A stretch of DNA of 24,345 nucleotides from a virus. Position 1 is the stretch's first letter, and every line of letters starts with the position of its first letter. The translations under genes were made by a program, and so were the position numbers. The DNA lies in the IMG/VR virus record IMGVR_UViG_3300024180_000037, positions 1-24,345 of that record; one strand, 5' to 3'. The notes under the pieces are model-generated. The model did no database searches and was not told where the DNA came from. It worked only from the letters and a program-made list of their open reading frames with translations. This document shows, piece after piece, positions 20,391 to 24,345 of the stretch.

Positions 20391-21362
20391 ATGATAAATT
20401 CTGTGAGAAATACAGTGTTAGCTGTACTCAATAAAAACAATTACGGATATCTATCTCCCCAAGACTTTAACTTATACTGCCTACAAGCCCAGATGGACTT
20501 GTTTGAGGACTACTTTTATCAGTACAACAACTGGATCAACAGAGAAAATAACAGGTCTTCAGGGACTGGTTACGCAGATATAGTAAAGGGACTAGAGGAG
20601 GTTATAGACACGTTTACGGTACTAGCACCCCTACAAAATCAGAGTACGGCTACATTAAATAAAAGCTCGTACCTTCTCCCTACCGCAACACTAAACGGAA
20701 GTGACTACTACCTACTTAACAAGATGTTAGTCTACCAAACGATTAGGGCCACGGGTACTACAACCAGCTTTGCGGTTGGTCAGAACGAGATACTAGACAC
20801 AAACGCTACCTTTGTAACAAGCGGAGTACTTCCAGGAGATGTTGTTGGGTATAGTATTGGGGGTGTACCAACAAACACATTAGTGGAGAGCGTGGTGTCA
20901 GAGACACAGCTTCAGGTGGAAAGTACAAATATTATTTCGTCTCCTATAGACTACGCAGTATATAATCCTAATAACTTAAAGGAAGCAGAGAAGGTAACAC
21001 AGGCTAAGATAACCTTACTAGATAACTCTATACTAACCAAGCCAACGTTGACATACCCTGCGTATGTTCAGAACGCATTAAGCTCTAAGATATACCCATC
21101 TAGTGTATACGAACAGGGGCAGGTATTGGCTCAGTATATTAGGTATCCGTTTGTACCTAGCTGGACTTACTTAGAGACCTCTGGTAACGACCCTATATTT
21201 AATATATCTGATGGACTGTATCAAGACTTTGAGCTACCGCTTTCAGATGAACCTAACTTAGTTAATAAGATTTTACAGTATGCGGGAGTAGAGATAAGGG
21301 AGGCAGATGTTGTACAGTTTGCACAGGGACAGGAAGCATTAGATACACAAGAAACAAGTTAA
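20391..21362 (+). CDS. Head-tail connector/ring-type protein with inserted beta-module, 323 residues
   Basis: The first ~80 residues (MINSVRNTVLAVLNKNNYGY, LSPQDFNLYCLQAQMDLFED, YFYQYNNWINRENNRSSGTG) are helical and match a protein conserved after the capsid gene in crAss-like and related podoviruses, where such proteins form the connector rings below the portal. Residues 116-195 are an inserted copy of the module seen at 3473 and 10329, beginning QTIRATGTTT. The original protein then continues, with KIYPSSVYEQGQVLAQYIRY and DFELPLSDEPNLVNKILQYA. The Gln/Thr tail overlaps nothing; the next gene begins after one base. Ring role by recognition and position; the exact ring is not assigned. Confidence 0.8.
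   Translation: MINSVRNTVLAVLNKNNYGYLSPQDFNLYCLQAQMDLFEDYFYQYNNWINRENNRSSGTGYADIVKGLEEVIDTFTVLAPLQNQSTATLNKSSYLLPTATLNGSDYYLLNKMLVYQTIRATGTTTSFAVGQNEILDTNATFVTSGVLPGDVVGYSIGGVPTNTLVESVVSETQLQVESTNIISSPIDYAVYNPNNLKEAEKVTQAKITLLDNSILTKPTLTYPAYVQNALSSKIYPSSVYEQGQVLAQYIRYPFVPSWTYLETSGNDPIFNISDGLYQDFELPLSDEPNLVNKILQYAGVEIREADVVQFAQGQEALDTQETS
20736..20975 (+). repeat. Shared beta-module, copy C
   Basis: Codons 116-195 of the 323-residue ring-type protein. It opens with the same DNA as copy B and includes FVTSGVLPGDVVGYSIGGV and VSETQLQV. It interrupts a domain that is otherwise continuous on both sides. Confidence 0.7.
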
Positions 21363-21363
21363 G

Positions 21364-22287
21364 ATGGCATATATAAATCAGTACCAGTACTACACAAACA
21401 ACGAGGGAAACCCTAACGATGCGAATTGGGGTTCGTACCAGTATGTAACACTAGAGGATATAGTTAATAACTTCATGCTTATATACCAAGGAAACCACGA
21501 GTTGGTTAACAACCTGAACAGGTTTCAGGTACTGTTCCATGCAAAGCGTGGTATACAGGAGTTAAACTACGATGCACTCAAGGAGATAAAGATACTGCAG
21601 CTAGACTTAGACAGCAGCTATAGGTTTGTTTTGCCATCCGATTTTGTGAACTGGGTTAGGATATCTGAGTGGAGGAATGGTGTACTGCGTCCATTGACTG
21701 AAAACATACAGACAAGCTACGCCAAGGCCTACCTACAAGACAACGATGCTAACCTATTATTCGACCAAGACGGCAATGTACTAAGCCCTCAGGACAGTGA
21801 AATAGATCTAGCCCGTATAAGGGGTGGGTCAAGGAGTATATACCTAAACTCAAACAGTGTCTATGACGGGCAGGAGGGATGGAATGTAGACGGGTGTTGG
21901 TACTTTGATTACCAGGTTGGCGCAAGGTTTGGTCTGAATACAGAGACAGCAAACTCAAACCCCACGTTTAATGTAGACAAGAAGGCGGGGGTAATAAACT
22001 TTAGCTCTGGGAGTAGCATGAGGTCAGTGGTATTAGAGTATGTCTCTGACGGAATGGAGAACGGAGACGATGCGTCTGTTAGTTTAAATAAGTTATTTGA
22101 GGAGTACATATATGCGTACATACGTTACTCTATTTTAAACGGCAGGCTTGGTGTGCAGGAGTATGTAGTGAACAGGGCAAGGAAAGACAAGTCATCACTA
22201 CTAAGGAACGCAAAATTAAGACTAAGTAACATACACCCTGGCAGGCTTCTGATGAACATGAGGGGCAAGGATAAATGGATAAAATAA
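21364..22287 (+). CDS. Ring/tail connector-type protein, 307 residues
   Basis: Conserved blocks include YQYVTLEDIVNNFMLIYQGN (25-44), FHAKRGIQELNYDALKEIKI (60-79), LQLDLDSSYRFVLPSDFVNW (80-99) and VRISEWRNGVLRPLTE, followed by a beta region ending near SSGSSMRSVVLEYVSDGMEN and a helical C-terminus rich in Arg and Lys. I recognise it as the usual partner of the preceding ring protein in crAss-like and related marine podoviruses, in the position where head-tail adaptor or tail-tube-type proteins lie. The exact role is not settled by sequence. One base separates it from the upstream gene and four from the next, so the three are one operon from the promoter at 20368. Confidence 0.8.
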   Translation: MAYINQYQYYTNNEGNPNDANWGSYQYVTLEDIVNNFMLIYQGNHELVNNLNRFQVLFHAKRGIQELNYDALKEIKILQLDLDSSYRFVLPSDFVNWVRISEWRNGVLRPLTENIQTSYAKAYLQDNDANLLFDQDGNVLSPQDSEIDLARIRGGSRSIYLNSNSVYDGQEGWNVDGCWYFDYQVGARFGLNTETANSNPTFNVDKKAGVINFSSGSSMRSVVLEYVSDGMENGDDASVSLNKLFEEYIYAYIRYSILNGRLGVQEYVVNRARKDKSSLLRNAKLRLSNIHPGRLLMNMRGKDKWIK

Positions 22288-22291
22288 TAAT

Positions 22292-24345
22292 ATGCCAATA
22301 ATAAATACAAACTTTATTGCAGGTAGGATGAATAAGTCTGTGGACGAGAGACTCCTTCCACCAGGTGAATATGTAGATGCTATAAACGTGCGTCTGGGTT
22401 CTACTGAAAACACTGAGATAGGTGCTGTAGAGAACTCAAAGGGTAACAACTCCTTGACTACATTAGAGTATGGTGGGCAGTCACTGTCAAGCTCGGCAAC
22501 ATGCTTAGGTGCGTATGACGATGGGCAGCTGGAGACTATGTACTGGTTTGTTCATGACCCCGCTAACACAGTGGCTACCGATGGTGTAGTTGATATGGTG
22601 GTGTCGTTTAACACGCAGAACAATCAGCTCAGATACCATGTGATAACACTTGACGTATTAAAGTTTGACCCAGAGTATTTAATAACTGGCGTAGATAAGA
22701 TCGAGGACTTACTGTTCTTTACGGACGGAAAGAATCCACCAAGGAGAATAAATGTAAACGACACATACGAATTTCCTACGGGGGATGTGGATGGTATAGA
22801 GGAGGAGGATATATCTGTGATACTAAAGCCACCTGGTTTTGAAGACCAGACAGCAACTGGCGAAGTTCCACTGACAGCACCTACGTTTGAGTTAATCAAT
22901 GTGGTGGGTGGAGAAAATTATTTGGAGGACAGGTTTATAAGCTTTGCCTACAGGTACAGGTACATAAACAACGAGTACAGTGCGACTTCTTTATTCAGTC
23001 TGCCTGCATTCCAGCCATCAAACTTTAGGTTCGATACCCGAAGCTATGACAACGCTGGTATGTCTAATGCATTCAACGGTGCTAAGGTAAAGTTTAGCAC
23101 AGGGAGTGACAGGGTTGTTCAAGTTGACTTGCTGTATAAGGACTCTAACACTAACAGGATATATGTAATAGAGAGGTTCAAGAAGGAAGACTACGGCTGG
23201 GCAGACAACGCAACGCAGGAGTATGTGTTCACGAACAGTAAGATATACTCTGTAATAGGATCGGATGAGTTACTGAGGCTGTACGACAACGTCCCACTAA
23301 AGGCACAGGCCCAAACAATAATGGGCAACAGGCTGATATACGGTAACTATACCGATGGCTACGACATAGTAAACATAAACGGACAGAACATTCCCATAGA
23401 CTACTCTACAGCACTATTCACTACATCGTTAAGCCTTATAAACCTAGACAATGCTGTACTAAGCAAGGGTGTTGATTATACTATAAACCCATCAGCAACT
23501 ACTAATAATGTGGAGAACTCTTTAGCCACAGTAGACCTTGCAGAGGTAGAAGACCAACTCTTAAGGGGGGCGCAGTTAGTTTTTGATATAAGGATTGAAC
23601 ACAACCAAATAAACGGTACAGTAGGTACTGCATGTTACAATGCTAATGATGAGTTTCAAAATTCTCCTCTTAACATAAATATCACCATAAACCTCACACA
23701 GGACTATGCAAATGTGTTTGACTTTGTTGGTTCAACGGATTTTGAGAACGCTATAGGAACTGTACTGAACGACCCAGCAAATTCACAGAACGGAAACTTT
23801 GAGTTAATAGGCAGTGCTGACGAGGGAATATCTCTAACGGATAGGTTCAACGCAGGATTAGTAGCACCCAATCTTGCTGCTCCTCTAGAAACCTGTAATT
23901 TTACAAAAATTATAAGTTCTATTACAAGTAGTAGTGAGCAGCAGGGATTTGCTATTACTTCTACCTCTGGGCAAACTACCTTTAGTTTACAGACGCTGGC
24001 GATGAAGTACTCTGCAGCCACTACTCCATCTACTGACATATACGAGTACTTTAGTTTTAGTTCGTTTAAGGTGGGCTTTACTAACAACATAAATAAATCA
24101 AGCCTACACAGTGACAGGGACTTTGAGACTGGGATTGTATACCTGGATGAGTACGGCAGGAGTTCTACCGTTCTAGTATCTGAGTACAATACTATATTTG
24201 TTCCACCTGTTGCGAGCTTAACAAAGAACCAGATACAGGCCACAGTACAGAACTACGCACCAACATGGGCGACTAAGTATAAGTTTGTAGTCAAGCCAAG
24301 TAAGGTTGGGTACGAGACAGTTTACAGCAACTTCTTTTACACAAA
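22292..24345 (+). CDS. Large tail hub/stabilisation-type protein, N-terminal 684 residues, 3' end outside the window
   Basis: The frame is open from ATG 22292 to the end with no stop. The start, NTNFIAGRMNKSVDERLLPP then GEYVDAINVRLGSTE, is the signature of the big tail protein of Bacteroidetes podoviruses and crAss-like phages, related in style to P22 gp10-type tail stabilisation or T7-type tubular proteins. Later blocks include DKIEDLLFFTDGKNPPRRIN, DRFISFAYRYRYINNEYSAT, GNRLIYGNYTDGYD, and, near the break, HSDRDFETGIVYLDEYGRSS followed by TVLVSEYN. Segments of beta propeller type are likely. It would sit below the ring proteins as part of the short tail. The family is secure; the precise tail role needs the missing C-terminus. 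Confidence 0.88.
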   Translation, partial: MPIINTNFIAGRMNKSVDERLLPPGEYVDAINVRLGSTENTEIGAVENSKGNNSLTTLEYGGQSLSSSATCLGAYDDGQLETMYWFVHDPANTVATDGVVDMVVSFNTQNNQLRYHVITLDVLKFDPEYLITGVDKIEDLLFFTDGKNPPRRINVNDTYEFPTGDVDGIEEEDISVILKPPGFEDQTATGEVPLTAPTFELINVVGGENYLEDRFISFAYRYRYINNEYSATSLFSLPAFQPSNFRFDTRSYDNAGMSNAFNGAKVKFSTGSDRVVQVDLLYKDSNTNRIYVIERFKKEDYGWADNATQEYVFTNSKIYSVIGSDELLRLYDNVPLKAQAQTIMGNRLIYGNYTDGYDIVNINGQNIPIDYSTALFTTSLSLINLDNAVLSKGVDYTINPSATTNNVENSLATVDLAEVEDQLLRGAQLVFDIRIEHNQINGTVGTACYNANDEFQNSPLNINITINLTQDYANVFDFVGSTDFENAIGTVLNDPANSQNGNFELIGSADEGISLTDRFNAGLVAPNLAAPLETCNFTKIISSITSSSEQQGFAITSTSGQTTFSLQTLAMKYSAATTPSTDIYEYFSFSSFKVGFTNNINKSSLHSDRDFETGIVYLDEYGRSSTVLVSEYNTIFVPPVASLTKNQIQATVQNYAPTWATKYKFVVKPSKVGYETVYSNFFYT

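Noticed and set aside
1-24345. tRNA genes, integrase, attachment sites or insertion sequences
   Set aside because: The short intergenic gaps hold no tRNA-like structure, and no recombinase or transposase motif was seen in any product.

Overview
The window looks like part of the genome of a lytic, crAss-like or closely related marine podovirus that infects a Bacteroidetes (flavobacterial) host. Three things point there. The gene set (terminase, portal, scaffold, major capsid protein, ring/tail proteins) has the sequence character and order of that group. Most starts lack a Shine-Dalgarno and sit behind A/T-rich leaders. Six gene-flanking gaps carry the Bacteroidetes-type -7 element TAnnTTTG. 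No ribosomal RNA, tRNA, integrase, insertion sequence or CRISPR array was seen. The phage assignment rests on recognising protein families by eye; no database search was run.

Layout. Positions 1-799 hold the 3' end of a phage GroEL gene followed by GroES, the reverse of the usual bacterial order. A minus-strand winged-helix DNA-binding protein (796-1251) faces them, its stop codon overlapping that of groES. Its promoter region (1252-1301) is shared with the endolysin gene and contains an almost perfect inverted repeat carrying two face-to-face -7 boxes. Positions 1302-4611 form the lysis region: a T7-lysozyme-type amidase, nine tiny mostly Lys-rich or Cys-containing proteins in tight or overlapping order, a small virion-type protein, a small one-helix holin candidate and a GTA-type 3TM holin. 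Positions 4617-10787 hold receptor-binding and appendage genes: fibre proteins of 241, 567, 728 and 262 residues that share exchangeable N- and C-terminal modules, plus two small proteins. Positions 10797-16526 hold a conserved 74-residue protein that starts with TTG, a 188-residue protein that looks like two GroES-like folds in tandem, a small-terminase candidate, the large terminase and the portal. Positions 16578-24345 hold the scaffold, the major capsid protein, a conserved virion protein, a 93-residue protein that forms its own promoter-to-terminator unit, two ring/connector-type proteins and the first 684 codons of a large tail protein that runs off the end.

How it works together. The -7 boxes divide the plus strand into transcription units starting near 1302, 2830, 9741, 16578, 20027 and 20391. 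Intrinsic terminators follow the capsid gene (19175-19202) and the 93-residue gene (20334-20365). That layout suggests that scaffold plus capsid and the 93-residue protein are made in amounts set apart from the rest. Terminase, portal, scaffold, capsid and ring genes build and fill the head; the fibres bind the host; amidase and holins release progeny. The GroEL/GroES pair, and perhaps the tandem GroES-like protein, may help fold virion proteins.

The points most worth following up are the tandem GroES-like protein, the tail-less GroEL with reversed gene order, the palindromic face-to-face promoter, the microprotein cluster, the beta-module shared by three unrelated virion proteins, and the isolated 93-residue transcription unit. 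All intergenic gaps are shorter than 100 bases, so there is no long gene-free stretch.
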